A DNA stretch of 64,000 bases from Nothophaeocryptopus gaeumannii (taxonomy: Eukaryota > Ascomycota > Dothideomycetes > Mycosphaerellales > Mycosphaerellaceae), in contig JASISA010000040.1 in the NCBI GenBank assembly GCA_031771865.1, positions 682,001 to 746,000 of the forward strand, written 5' to 3'. Made by a program: the position numbers and the translations under genes. The notes under the pieces were generated by a model that did no database searches, was not told the DNA's origin, and saw only the letters and a list, made by a program, of their open reading frames with translations. This document shows, in pieces, positions 54,244 through 64,000 of this stretch. Numbering within the stretch: the stretch's first letter is position 1; every line of letters begins with the position of its first letter.

Positions 54244-55675
54244 ATGGCCGGCGAGGTAGCTGGCGGAATCCTGATACACAACTTGACGTCCGGCGTCTTC
54301 GATGACTACGTCGAGTACAATGTCCAACCGGAGTTCAAGCTACCCAATTGGGGTGAGGCTGTCATGTTCGTCACCATACTGTTCGGCGGCATGATCTTGA
54401 CCCGGCGGCGAGACTACTCCATATTTGGTCGTTGGAAAGGCGGGTATCGGTCAATCTTGGACAGATCGCCAGACCAGTCCGTATCGGAGGAAGAATTTGA
54501 ATTCGAGAGAGACAACGACGACGACCGGCCGTCGTATCTGTCTCGAGAGATGCAGCTTCCAAAGAGTCGATCGTGCTGCGGACTGTGGACCATCCACACG
54601 CCCAACTCTTCCAAGTTCAGGAATCACATTCACTCTCGGCTCTTCCAAAAGTTCCCTTACCTGGTCGAGATGTTCTATTTCATTCTGTAAGCACAACCCA
54701 TATCATGCTTGTGAACCAGAGCTAACCGAAGGGCATTAGCAACTACCTCTTTTATAGAATGACAACAGTGAGTTTGACTTCTTGTCGACGAGCTGGGAAT
54801 GTTGAGTACTGATTGAGAGACAGGTACTTTCCAACAAGGTCTTCGCTGGACAAGCCATTTGGGATGTGGCTCAGGGACATGCCATCTCAATCTTGGAGTT
54901 CGAACAGTTCAGCTGGCTTAGCTTCCTGTTTCCATTCCGAGAGATCGACATCCAACAGTGGTTCATGCATGGCCACCAGGATGCTCTCACTTTCCTCGAT
55001 CGCTTCTACTCTTTGATCCATATCCCTGGTTCTATGGCGTATGTCCTCGACCTTCGCATCTTGATGAAATGCCAACGCTGACAACTGATCAGGTTCATCG
55101 TCTGGTACTATTATGTCGCACCATCACACCCGACATTCGCGACTGCCCGCCGGACGATGGTCCTGACGAATTTCATGGCGTTCATCACCTTCATCCTTTA
55201 TCCTGTTATGCCACCTCGACTCTTGCCCAAGGAATACGGATTCCTCGACACAGTTCACATGGAAGACGCAGCCTCCCTTTGGCAGACCGGCAAACATGTC
55301 AACTCCCTAGCAGCCATGCCGAGCATGCACTTCGGATATTCCTTCATCATCGGCTGCACCTTCATCTACCACTCGGGCGTTGGTCGGCGGCGTTTCGAAA
55401 AGTACGAGACTCGGAAGAATATCTTCTGGAAGATCTTCTACGTGACGTTGGGTATCGTATATCCGTCCATGATCCTCATCACGATCCTGGCCACGGCCAA
55501 CCATTTCATGCTGGACGCGTTGGTAGCGTTCGTGTATTGCTGCATAGCGTTTGCATGTAATAAGGTGTTCAATGTCTTATTGCCTTTGGAAGATCTGTTC
55601 CTGTGGGTGCTAAGGGCTGAAAAGCCAATTCCTCGCACTGGGGAGAGGTTCCATGGTAGGGGAGGAAGGATATAA
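54244..55675 (+). CDS. PAP2-superfamily membrane phosphatase/inositolphosphotransferase-like
   Basis: Polytopic membrane enzyme of the PAP2_3 (Aur1/Ipt1-like) group acting on lipid or phosphate esters; the specific reaction is not decided by sequence. Exons: 54244-54686, 54740-54767 (28 nt), 54824-55038, 55093-55675; introns of 53, 56 and 54 bp; 422 residues. After a cytosolic N-terminus and first helix (AVMFVTILFGGMIL) there is an acidic loop (SVSEEEFEFERDNDDD). The 28-nt exon encodes part of the helix FYFILNYLFYRM. PAP2 catalytic motifs lie in exon 4: MPSMHFGYSFIIG (near residue 304) and TILATANHFMLDALVA (near 364), with both histidines present. The C-terminus is basic (RFHGRGGRI). Conceptual skipping of the 28-nt exon would shift the frame. 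Confidence 0.87.
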
Positions 55676-56240
55676 AGGCGAAAATTACGACCTTGACATT
55701 ATTGGGTGCAGCACAGCTCACATGTATATATTTTGACCACAGCACGCCATTGCACTCGTAAAGTAGCAAATCAGAAGATGGGAAGAAATCCAGACCGTTG
55801 AGTCTCGGTAGGTAGTGAAATTAGAGTTTAGACTTGAGAACTCTAAATCTGCCACCGATACAGACACCAGGTGCGACTTCTTCGCGAGCATGGTATGCCT
55901 GACAACATATCATCAGCTTTTTGTTCGTTATTTGCCCGCGCTGTGCCATCGGCATAGCAATCAACACAGGAGCTGACCGGAAGCGGAGACGACATCCGCT
56001 CGATCATCTCGAGATCGCCGCAGCATGCGGCTGAAGGTCTGTTGATCCTGCGATGCTCCCGCGCCAGAGGGCGGCGATGAGCTGATGAAAGGGACGAGAT
56101 GTTGCAACAATATGTGCGACAAATGTGTATTCATCGTCTCTGCATGACTTCAAGCATAGGACGAAGCGATCGAAGCAACCGCCACACTGGGACCCATCGA
56201 GCCAGCAAGCAAAACTCCCGACTGAACTGCCTTACTCGGC
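55676..56240. other. Intergenic region
   Basis: PAP2 gene 3' flank and promoter of the next plus-strand gene. I looked here for an upstream exon encoding a Zn2Cys6 cluster for the following gene and did not find one. Confidence 0.4.
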
Positions 56241-57619
56241 ATGAGCGATAGCACTGACCGCACTGCGAGGGATTCTGACCTTCGCGCATGTCGGGACGAC
56301 AATGACCAATGGATTCGGGATCAATTCGTTGCAGCCTTGGACGCCGCTTGCGCACACGACCACGGAAACACGAAGAGAGGACCACGACGCTCCTGTAAAT
56401 ACGCACACCAAAACTTTCCCGTCAGAAGCATCCATTCCTTTCGCAGCCCATCTGCCGAGCGTCTCGCCCTTCAAGCTAAGCACTTCGATCTTTTCGGCAA
56501 CAAAGAAGGGCCAAGTCCTGACAGCAATCGCTTCATCGCAGGCTGTTGCGATTCAAGCCTTGCCATGGTACACGCCTTTGACACGCTCTGCCTCCTGACC
56601 ATCGGCAATACCTACGACCGAGCAGATCTCATTCGCCTCGCTAGGAGACAGTATCCGGTTGCACTCAGACGCATGGCAGTAGAAATACAGGCTCCTACTC
56701 TCCCGTCCGTATCCTCGCTCATACAATGCATCTATGCACTGCAGCTCTGCGAGATGTTTTCCGCTATATCCACGGACGGTCGCGGATGGCGACGGCACGC
56801 GGCCGGTATTCCTGCGGTCTTTGCTAGATGCACGAAGAAGCAGATGGTTGAAGGCATTCAGAACGATGTACCACGCATGCCAAAGGACATCAGGATTCAC
56901 TTCAATCTCTGGAATGGTCTGCTTGTTCGTAAAGACTCAACAGAGTACAATCGCATACCGGGTACCTCTCTGGCTAACGTTGATGCACTGAAAGGATACA
57001 CCTTCGCTGGCTGGTTTAGACGGAAGCTAAGGTGCCTGTGGCACTCCAGCGCGCTGAAACTGTTCATTCTTGCGGCCATAATGCTTCTAGGAAGGAAGTT
57101 ACCGCTACTGTGAAGGAGCTCTTGAAATTGGAAGCAGCTATCTATGCTCTTATGGCGGAGAAGGTCTCAATGAAGCCAGACGCGCCGCCACCGTACAGCC
57201 TCATAGAAGTTCGTCAATTCGGCGTATCCGCTACGATCCCCTTCTCGCACGCCTTTGAGTTCGAGAATGTGACGACTGCGATGCAACACATGGTCTACTG
57301 GATGTTGATTCTTTCCCTCCGACAGATGCATCTTGACATAAGGGAGTCCGCTCATCCGTCTGCCTACCCGTTGACTTACGACACTGGAATGTCTGTCGAG
57401 AGTCTTGCACGTGGAGCTTATGAGTGCGCCGACAGTCTGTGCATGAGCTTCGCGTATGTCATGAGGGAAGAGAATGGATACGTTGGCCTGATATCTGCGA
57501 TGCCACCTCTCCAGTTGGCACATATCTGGTACCAGAGACAAGGAGATGTGGAGAAGTTGGAGTGGTGTCAGGCTGTAGGAAAGGCGCTGCAGAGCAGAGG
57601 GCTCGTTGGATTGATGTGA
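56241..57619 (+). CDS. Fungal transcription-factor-like protein without visible zinc cluster
   Basis: Predicted 439 residues: exon 1 56241-57031, intron 57032-57090 (GTGCCT...TTCTAG, phase 2), exon 2 57091-57619. The helical organisation, with LIRLARRQYPVALRRMAVEI, SSLIQCIYALQLCEMF, GWRRHAAGIPAVFARC and the C-terminal QLAHIWYQRQGD, matches the Fungal_trans_2-like (DUF3468) regulatory region found in C6 zinc-cluster regulators. There GW..H..G and the R-x-x-x-P helix are typical. No Cys6 DNA-binding motif is present at the N-terminus (the few cysteines near RACRDD and RSCKYA do not have C6 spacing). It may be a cofactor-like relative or have lost its DNA-binding domain. It ends 222 bp before an alpha/beta hydrolase gene on the same strand, which hints at, but does not prove, a functional link. 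Confidence 0.7.
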
Positions 57620-57841
57620 ATGCTACTCGCTGGGTGACTGTCCTTGCCCACTATCCGGCACTATAGTAGACTGCTATACCTGTAAGGTGTACGAGAAGTC
57701 AGAGCACGGACCAGCAGGTGCAGCAGGTGTGGGGCCAAGCTCCGGGAGCTGAAAGAAGGACGCGTTCCTTCAACCTTGACCTTCGTAGCACCTCTCGGCA
57801 TCGACATACACTTCATTGCGTCAAGACACCATACCAGCAAC

Positions 57842-58846
57842 ATGGAGTATCTTCCAAACAAGATGCACGCACCAGGTGGCGGCGACGAAGCCATCTCGCA
57901 GGCAGTTTCGACCATCAAGCCAACAGACATACCAACTCACCTCCTTCGAACGGCGTACATGATCGGAAAAGTCCCGGTCCGCGCATGTCGCAGCGACCCA
58001 AGAGTCTCATACACACTCTACGTGCCGGAGCAATACTGCGCAGTGCACGACGCACTCCGGCGACCCGATCTCCAAGAAGCTCCCGAAAGACTCACACTCC
58101 TCGTCAACATCCACAGCACACGGCGAGATATGATCGGATGCCGCGACAGCCTCATAAGATTTGCCGACAAACATGGAGTCGCAGTCCTGGCACCCTTATT
58201 CCCTGCTGGTCTTGACTCTCCACTCGACCTAGAAAGCTATCGTTTCCTTCGCAGCAAAACCCTCCAGTCCGACTTACGACTCCTCGACATCTTGAACGAA
58301 ATCAGCCACCTCTGGCCGGGAATCAATACTGATCCCATTGTAATGATGGGATTCAGTGGTGGCGCACAATTCTGTCATAGATTCCTATACCTTTACCCCG
58401 AGAGAGTATCTGCGATGCTCATAGCCTCAGCTGGCAAAACGACAAAACTTAACGACAAGGAGTCTTGGCCGAAAGGTACAGCAATTATCGAAGAGGTGTT
58501 TACCGGTCAAGAACTTAATCTCGAAGCCATTCGCGCTGTGAAACATCTTCTCCTGATGGTTGGAGGAGACGACGCGTACAACGACGAGACGGTCGAGCTG
58601 CAGAGGTGGCTCGCTGAACGAGCATCCAAGTTGTCTGGGAAGGAGGCGTCTGAGATGCCTGACGATAGGGCCTTGCAACAGAGTCGTGTGAATGGGATGA
58701 AAATGTTACATCAGAATTGGCAAGAACATGGGATCAAATGTGGGTTGGAGATTGTGCCAGGGGTGGCACATAGTTACGTTGGCCTTGTGGGAAACATGGT
58801 TGAGTGGCTGGAGAAGTGTCCGGCTGTTCTTGAGAATGCGCGATAG
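57842..58846 (+). CDS. Alpha/beta-hydrolase family protein
   Basis: Intronless, 334 residues from the ATG at 57842 (the open frame extends upstream without an earlier ATG). The alpha/beta-hydrolase core shows LTLLVNIHSTRRDMIGCRDS (strand and oxyanion region), FADKHGVAVLAPLFPAG, and the nucleophile elbow MMGFSGGAQFCHRF with Ser near residue 171. The strand VKHLLLMVGGDDAYNDETVE carries the likely acid Asp, and VPGVAHSYVG (near 308) carries the catalytic His. The GFSGGAQ elbow and the size resemble poly(3-hydroxybutyrate)-depolymerase-like or carboxylesterase-like cytosolic hydrolases. There is no signal peptide. Substrate unknown. It is downstream of, and co-oriented with, the transcription-factor-like gene. 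Confidence 0.85.
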   Translation: MEYLPNKMHAPGGGDEAISQAVSTIKPTDIPTHLLRTAYMIGKVPVRACRSDPRVSYTLYVPEQYCAVHDALRRPDLQEAPERLTLLVNIHSTRRDMIGCRDSLIRFADKHGVAVLAPLFPAGLDSPLDLESYRFLRSKTLQSDLRLLDILNEISHLWPGINTDPIVMMGFSGGAQFCHRFLYLYPERVSAMLIASAGKTTKLNDKESWPKGTAIIEEVFTGQELNLEAIRAVKHLLLMVGGDDAYNDETVELQRWLAERASKLSGKEASEMPDDRALQQSRVNGMKMLHQNWQEHGIKCGLEIVPGVAHSYVGLVGNMVEWLEKCPAVLENAR

Positions 58847-59242
58847 CTGTTATGAGAGTGAAGCATCGAAGCAGTATTGGGCAGCGGATGTGAGGGGCTC
58901 GTCATACCCTTTAGGTCTTGATTGTGTCTGTTCGAAGGATTTGAGGCGCCGTGACAGGACACCTCCTATCTCACGGCTCCCTTTCTCGAACCTCATTTTG
59001 GCTCTGCTAGCCTCTTTTGAATCTTGTTGATCTCCCTCCTTTGCGTATTCGCTTCCGGGACGACTTCTCGAGTCATCTGGAGTGGATCGCATTCGTTGTA
59101 AATCGTATCGTCGTTGGAGATGGCCTGGTCAGTCCCATTCCTCGTTTACCCTGCGTATTTCGTTCGTCCACGTTTTTTCATGAATCCTCTGCGGCAGCCA
59201 TAGAACGAAACGTGGTCTTCTGTAGCGCCGAGAGCGTATCTT
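58847..59242. other. Convergent intergenic region
   Basis: 3' flanks of the hydrolase gene (plus) and of UBA3 (minus). No gene is supported. Confidence 0.4.
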
Positions 59243-60649
59243 CTATGAGAAGCGCATTCTGTAGCGCAAGTCGATAGTGGCGAGGGCAGGATCGCTGACA
59301 GCAACTTCTTCGCCGTCTTCGAGCAAATCACGCAGCTTCAACTTGAGGTTTCGCTCTGTCTGCTGCCGTAGCCCTTCTGGCGAGGAGTAGTACAAGCTCT
59401 TGGCCTCCGTCCGCAGGTTGGGCTTCTTGAGCTGTGCTTCCGGTCGCTCCGCTAGACTCTCCACGAACTCGCCCAAAGTCATATCGCCGCGGAGCGCAAG
59501 ATCTTTGGCCAGCGTCCCACACACCGGACAATCATCCTTCTTCTTGTGGCCGAAAGTGTAAGTGTAGATACTGCTGTCTCCGGTATACAGCATGTAGTTC
59601 TCTGGTGCAGGCGCAAATTCGTCGGATGGATCGTACTCTTCAAAATCAACGCCACGCGGGATGTTGCCTGGGTTGGCAAGGAAAGTCGCAGAGGTGGTGA
59701 GCACTTTGAACGCTTCGTTGCAGCAAGATGCCGCAATGATAGCATTCGTGGAGGCAATTGCGGGTATGATGTTCTTGACAACACCCTGAGTCATGCTGTA
59801 TGTCACACCCTGAATTCCAAACTCTTGTGCACGCTTCAATGCAGTCTGGTATAGCCAGGTGATGTGCTCTGGATCGTCGGTGTCGAGAGTGATGTCTTTC
59901 CGCTCCTCTTCCCACTTGATGATGTGTGCCCACTGTATACAGTGCTGAGGCTGGCGAGGGATGGTAGCGAGGGTGCAGAGAGGGACGGCGGCGCGAGGGG
60001 CGTGCATGTCGAGTTGGCATTCGATGCAGGAGGTCATGGTAGGAAGGATGACACGCGATTGTCCTGCACTTTGTCAGTCGGCGTGCTCAGTCCAGCTCTG
60101 AAATAGGGCGTAGCTACCTTTGAAACCTTCAGTACCGCCATCGATCAGCGGCTTCATGGAGTCTGGGTTCTCCATATCCACCATGCCAACCAACGTCGCA
60201 TTGATCCAGCGGCGAGCCTCGATGGAGTCTAAGCCGCAGATGACGATGTTGAACTGCATGTAGTAGTCCTCGTCCTTGTCTTGGATCTTACAGACGTGTG
60301 CGTTGATCTTGCATCCTGGTACCCTTTTCATGACGAAGTCGGCTGCTACGCTGGCTTTTGGTTTCCCAACATCGCTCTGGCGGAATAGGAACTGGCGGTT
60401 CAGGTTGGAAACATCGATGGTGTCCATGTCGATCACGTCGATGTTCTTGAACCCCGACAGAGCAAGATTCTTCAAAATCTCGCAGCCCAAACCGCCAGCG
60501 CCGATGACCAGAACTTTGGCCTCCTCAAGCGTTTGTCGTACTGCATCGCCGTCGTAGTCGGGGTCTGTGAAGGCGCCTGGCCGGCTGATGATCGTGTCCA
60601 TGTACGCGTATCGCGCTCGGCCGGTCGTGTCGCCGTTTATCACACTCAT
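59243..60649 (-). CDS. UBA3: NEDD8-activating enzyme E1 catalytic subunit
   Basis: Catalytic half of the Uba3-Ula1 heterodimer that adenylates NEDD8/Rub1 and passes it to Ubc12 for cullin neddylation. Exon 1 60649-60118, intron 60064-60117 (GTAGCT...GTGCAG, phase 1), exon 2 60063-59243; 450 residues. The ATP-binding motif VLVIGAGGLGCEILKNLALS is near residue 48. DMDTIDVSNLNRQFLFR and DVGKPKAS (adenylation) and the DGGTEGFKG|QSRVILP crossover across the splice follow. The zinc-binding TSCIECQLDM and catalytic-cysteine segment PLCTLATIPRQPQHCI are present, with a C-terminal ubiquitin-fold-like region. The frame is open upstream to 61033 because TEL2 lies antisense; the ATG at 60649 gives the orthologue-like start. 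It is divergent from TEL2. Confidence 0.95.
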
Positions 60650-60880
60650 AGTCGCTGCCGTTGCCACAGAGAGAAGTGAGAGTGAGTTGCGATCTTCACT
60701 TCCTGTGTTGAGCGTTTGGGAACAGCGAGAGCTTGGAAAGCAGAAGGAGCTGTCTGACATCCCTGCTATCGATAAGGCGTCACCCGGTCCGAGCGTCGAA
60801 ACGCGCGCGTCAACATGTGATTTTCGCGTACAGGCTTTCTCCGTCTCTGTCACCATCGAACATGAACCCTCGTCGAGGAG
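60650..60880. promoter_or_regulatory. Shared divergent promoter region, UBA3 / TEL2
   Basis: Only 231 bp separate the two start codons; both promoters must be here or overlap the first exons. No core element was identified. Confidence 0.5.
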
Positions 60881-63800
60881 ATGGCCGATTTCTTGACCGA
60901 AGTAAAGACTGCACACAAGAACGTGAACGAGAAGCCGGCAGAGCACATCACCGAGATTTCCAGTCAGAAGAAAGCCAAGCCTCAGCAAGACCAGCAGAAG
61001 ACATCCATCAGAGAGGCAACCATTCAGGGTCACGCCACAGCAAGTAATGCCCCGGAAGCAGTGCAGATACTGCGCAGCCAGCCAGACACCGAAACGCTGC
61101 TCCGTATTCTAGCTCAGGTTCAGCATGGCAAAGGTCTTGGCGGCTTCAATATCAATGCTCCGGGTCCGCAGCAGGCCCAAATCACGAACACGCTGGTCAG
61201 TACCATCATATCCTCTTTCTGGCCTTCGCTCGAGGCCCGGGACCGAGGTGTTGTCATAGGCTGCTTGAGTACCATAGCCGGTATCAGCGCAGTCATTGCC
61301 CGAGTAAGACTCCTCTCAGACTCCTTGGACGGCGGCAAGAAATCCCAGGCAGAGTGTCAAGAGTTGGAAGATCTGCTTTTCATCGCCTCCGAAATCGTAC
61401 ATGAGTCTCATTTCGCCAGTGTCACCCACCGGAGACTATGTTGGGCTCTTCCAACCAAAGCGAAACAGCAGCTTTCGTGGAAGGAATTTGTCAACCTTGT
61501 GGCGTCAGGGAAGATCATTGGCACAATAGCTCGAGCTGAAGATGTTTTGAAATCAAACGGTAAGCCCGTGAATCCATCATGGCTCGCAAAAGGCAGCGAT
61601 TATGCGACTTGGCTGGGCCAGAACATTGCCTGCATGAACAACATGACAGCAGAGGATGATTTTGGTGAAAAGAATATAACCGATGCTGAAGCTTCAGCAC
61701 AAGTGCTCGCCAAATCATTCAGATTGGGCTACTCTCAATTGATTGTCAAGGCTATGTTCGTCTATCTGCTGCAGCGACAACAGGACGCGTCCGTGCTAGA
61801 GTCGTCCATGCGCCCACTGTGCAAGAGCCTACCCAACTTTGCGAAACGGCAATTGCTGGAGACTACCTTTCAGTGGCTCTCCACTTTGGGACAGCCAGAT
61901 CTCGAAGACGATAAGTCGAGCACTGACGTTTCCAGTATGTCTGTACTCATCCGTCTACTCGCCGAATGCGACGACTTCATGCAGCAGCACCTTCTGGAAG
62001 TTCTTGCAGACCCGGTCCTCTCCAGCTCGTGGAACCTTTGTGTGCGGCGAGCCTGTATTCTAACGTTGAGCATCGTGGCCTCGGATGAGCTTCAAACGCT
62101 GCTCGAGAAGCTGATGAACATTTTTGGCGATCGGCTCTTCATTAATCATTCTCCAATCCTCCAACAAGAGACCATCGCGCAGACTACGCTTCTGACCGCC
62201 GCGTACCTCCACCGCAAAACACCCATGGCTGTCATGATGACGGCGCGATCTTCAGGTCACATGCAAGGCGTCAGCAATCGGCTCCACAGCAGCAATGAAT
62301 CGGCTCGATGGCTCGGCATGGTCGTGGGTACGACGCTTTCGACGCTTGTCGATAAGCCAGGCTCAAGGATGGACTTCGGCACGGAGGATATGAAGACTGA
62401 TGACGCCGCGAGTTACCTGGGCCTTGCGAAGGTTGAGGATAAGCCTGGAGCTTTCGGGGACCTCGTCATTTTCATTAAACGCCAGGATGGATCAGTGAAG
62501 CATCACAAAGCTCGTAGTCAAAAGGCTAGAACAACGGGATTGCCCATCATTGATGGGAAGAAGTCATTTGGTCCAGTCAGGCCCCCTGCTCAGACTGAAG
62601 TCATCGGGGAAAAGGTGTCAGAGATTCTTGATGATGAGGATGACGAAGACGATGACTTGAAACCGTACGCGAAGCCCGACAGTGATCCGGAGGACAGCGA
62701 TGAGGATGCGACACTTGTCAACCGCAAGAAGACGAGAGCACCCGTTTATATAAGGGATCTCATGAGGATGCTGAAGGACGACAACGATCACGATCGCTTC
62801 CAAATGGGCATCAAACATGCCGCGCCTCTGATCCGCCGCAAAGCCAACTTTGGGCGCGAAGTGAAGAACCACGCTGAAGAATTAGCGCTCATGCTTTGCG
62901 ACTTACAAGACCCATTCGATACCGACGATTTCGACGAACTGAAGCTTCAAGGTCTCATCGCGCTTGTGCTAAGCGACGTTGACAAGATGGCTCCCTGGCT
63001 GGGCCGGCAGGCTTTTATTGGCGAATACTCTCTTTCACAACGCTGCATCATGCTGAGCGCGCTTGGCTTGGGTGGTCGTGAACTTGCTGGGCTCGGAGGT
63101 CAAGACAGTGCTTTGAACCCTGCTCTACCAGCCAACACCACTGCTTTCCCTAGCAAGCGACTACCTGGCAGACTTCATGCGATCTATAACCCTATCGACC
63201 CTTCTGTGAAGCGTCTCGAAGCTGCCAGCTCTTCGCTCCAACACGGCCTGATCAAGCCCTTGGCTTTGTCCGCAGCCGACAAAACTACATCCCACCTAGA
63301 CGCCGTAAAGGTGCGCACCTTCTCGAGCCGAATGGACGTCGAGCGAACGAAGCGCAAGCCAGCACCAAATCAGCTTGTGAAAGTTTTCGGAACAGCGTTC
63401 TTCTTCCCACTGGTCAGCAGGTACCAGCAAGAAATCGCGGCATATGGACAGTCGAGCGTCTTTGCTTCTGCGCCATTCGTGCTAGTCACGTTTCTGAAGA
63501 CGCTCGCGTTACTACTTCACGCTTCTGGACCTGCGACACTGAGTCTGCCGGAGATAACGACTTCCTTCTGGGAGCTGTTGTTGGGCTTGCGCGTTCAGGC
63601 AATTGGCGACATCAGCATTCTGGAAGCCGTGCTCTTCTCCTTACTGACTTTGCTAGAAGTGAATGGAGAGCATGGTGGGAAGCAGCGTCTGACACAAGAC
63701 AACGCGAAGCATCTCATGGAGACAAAAACTTGGGTTGAGCTCGTCTTTGAACGTACCGGCGGCGGAGAGCTGGTCATTGAAGGCGCTGGAGAGGAAGCGA

Positions 63801-63892
63801 GGGTGAGAACGCTGGCTGCTGGCGTGTTGGTGAAGACGAGGGAGATCATTGAGGCTTATCAACGGCAGCTCGTAGGCAACTTCGAGCCCTAG
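60881..63892 (+). CDS. TEL2: Telomere length regulation protein TEL2 (TELO2)
   Basis: Intronless 1003-residue helical-repeat protein. In the Tel2-Tti1-Tti2 complex it works with Hsp90/R2TP in maturation of PIKK kinases (Tel1, Mec1, Tor). An N-terminal alpha-solenoid (from ILRSQPDTETLLRILAQV) is followed by VVIGCLSTIAGISAVIAR. An acidic linker around residues 580-610 (EILDDEDDEDDDLKPYA) marks the hinge and, in other species, CK2 sites for Tah1/Pih1 binding. The highly conserved C-terminal TELO2 domain begins at PVYIRDLMRMLKDDND and includes FQMGIKHAAPLIRRKANFG, FDELKLQGLIALVLSDV and GEYSLSQRCIMLSALGLGG. The start ATG at 60881 has GAG before it. Length and domain layout match fungal Tel2. Confidence 0.94.
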   Translation: MADFLTEVKTAHKNVNEKPAEHITEISSQKKAKPQQDQQKTSIREATIQGHATASNAPEAVQILRSQPDTETLLRILAQVQHGKGLGGFNINAPGPQQAQITNTLVSTIISSFWPSLEARDRGVVIGCLSTIAGISAVIARVRLLSDSLDGGKKSQAECQELEDLLFIASEIVHESHFASVTHRRLCWALPTKAKQQLSWKEFVNLVASGKIIGTIARAEDVLKSNGKPVNPSWLAKGSDYATWLGQNIACMNNMTAEDDFGEKNITDAEASAQVLAKSFRLGYSQLIVKAMFVYLLQRQQDASVLESSMRPLCKSLPNFAKRQLLETTFQWLSTLGQPDLEDDKSSTDVSSMSVLIRLLAECDDFMQQHLLEVLADPVLSSSWNLCVRRACILTLSIVASDELQTLLEKLMNIFGDRLFINHSPILQQETIAQTTLLTAAYLHRKTPMAVMMTARSSGHMQGVSNRLHSSNESARWLGMVVGTTLSTLVDKPGSRMDFGTEDMKTDDAASYLGLAKVEDKPGAFGDLVIFIKRQDGSVKHHKARSQKARTTGLPIIDGKKSFGPVRPPAQTEVIGEKVSEILDDEDDEDDDLKPYAKPDSDPEDSDEDATLVNRKKTRAPVYIRDLMRMLKDDNDHDRFQMGIKHAAPLIRRKANFGREVKNHAEELALMLCDLQDPFDTDDFDELKLQGLIALVLSDVDKMAPWLGRQAFIGEYSLSQRCIMLSALGLGGRELAGLGGQDSALNPALPANTTAFPSKRLPGRLHAIYNPIDPSVKRLEAASSSLQHGLIKPLALSAADKTTSHLDAVKVRTFSSRMDVERTKRKPAPNQLVKVFGTAFFFPLVSRYQQEIAAYGQSSVFASAPFVLVTFLKTLALLLHASGPATLSLPEITTSFWELLLGLRVQAIGDISILEAVLFSLLTLLEVNGEHGGKQRLTQDNAKHLMETKTWVELVFERTGGGELVIEGAGEEARVRTLAAGVLVKTREIIEAYQRQLVGNFEP

Positions 63893-64000
63893 GATGAATC
63901 TGCATCTCTCATCGTGGCAAGGCACTCAGAAATGCAACTTGAGACGTGCAGAGGTAATTGAAGGAAACGTCACAAGAGCTGCACTTTTCTGCAACGGCTT

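Noticed and set aside
60650..61033. N-terminal extension of the UBA3 frame (128 codons upstream of the chosen ATG)
   Set aside because: It is antisense to the conserved TEL2 start, and the extension does not resemble UBA3; orthologues start near MSVING.

Overview
The window is nuclear DNA of a filamentous ascomycete (Pezizomycotina), most plausibly a dothideomycete. What shows this: short spliceosomal introns of about 47-100 bp (one of 143 bp) with GT..AG borders and CTAAC/CTGAC-like branch sites; eukaryotic core genes (RPC40, ADA2, TEL2, UBA3, AKR1, NUO49, PGI1, YPK1, NUR1); and families typical of moulds (hybrid histidine kinase, P450, MFS siderophore transporter, APC and AAAP permeases, F-box/2EXR-like proteins, a small cysteine-rich secreted protein). 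The class assignment is inference. Exon models were built by hand from reading frame, splice sites and family conservation.

Layout. 0-13 kb: tail of an FAD-dependent oxidoreductase, an APC permease, NAD(P)HX epimerase (convergent with the permease), an F-box protein divergent from NUR1, a small secreted protein, an unknown type I membrane protein, an AAAP amino-acid transporter and a broken CorA-like gene. 13-30.8 kb: an unknown proline-rich protein, RPC40 divergent from NUO49, a DUF6604-like protein, AKR1, a cytochrome P450 and a large GAF-type hybrid histidine kinase. 31-52 kb is less dense: a Dal5-type MFS permease, tRNA-Val(CAC), a siderophore transporter with a GATA cluster upstream, PGI1, YPK1 and ADA2, interspersed with four minus-strand members of a 2EXR/F-box-like family, of which one is intact and three carry stops and frameshifts. 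52-64 kb: an HBN1-like nitroreductase, a PAP2-type membrane phosphatase/transferase, a transcription-factor-like protein without a visible zinc cluster followed closely by an alpha/beta hydrolase, then UBA3 divergent from TEL2.

The genes do not form one pathway. Most are housekeeping genes in ordinary syntenic order, with accessory genes between them. No transposon, CRISPR array, virus or complete secondary-metabolite cluster was seen. The most interesting signal is the scattered same-strand 2EXR-like family with recurrent in-frame stops (35.3-51.8 kb). Others are the unknown secreted and membrane proteins at 8-10 kb, the GATA cluster in front of the siderophore transporter, and unusual gene structures (a 4-nt coding first exon in ADA2, a 28-nt internal exon in the PAP2 gene, and a 35-nt frame switch in the DUF6604-like gene).
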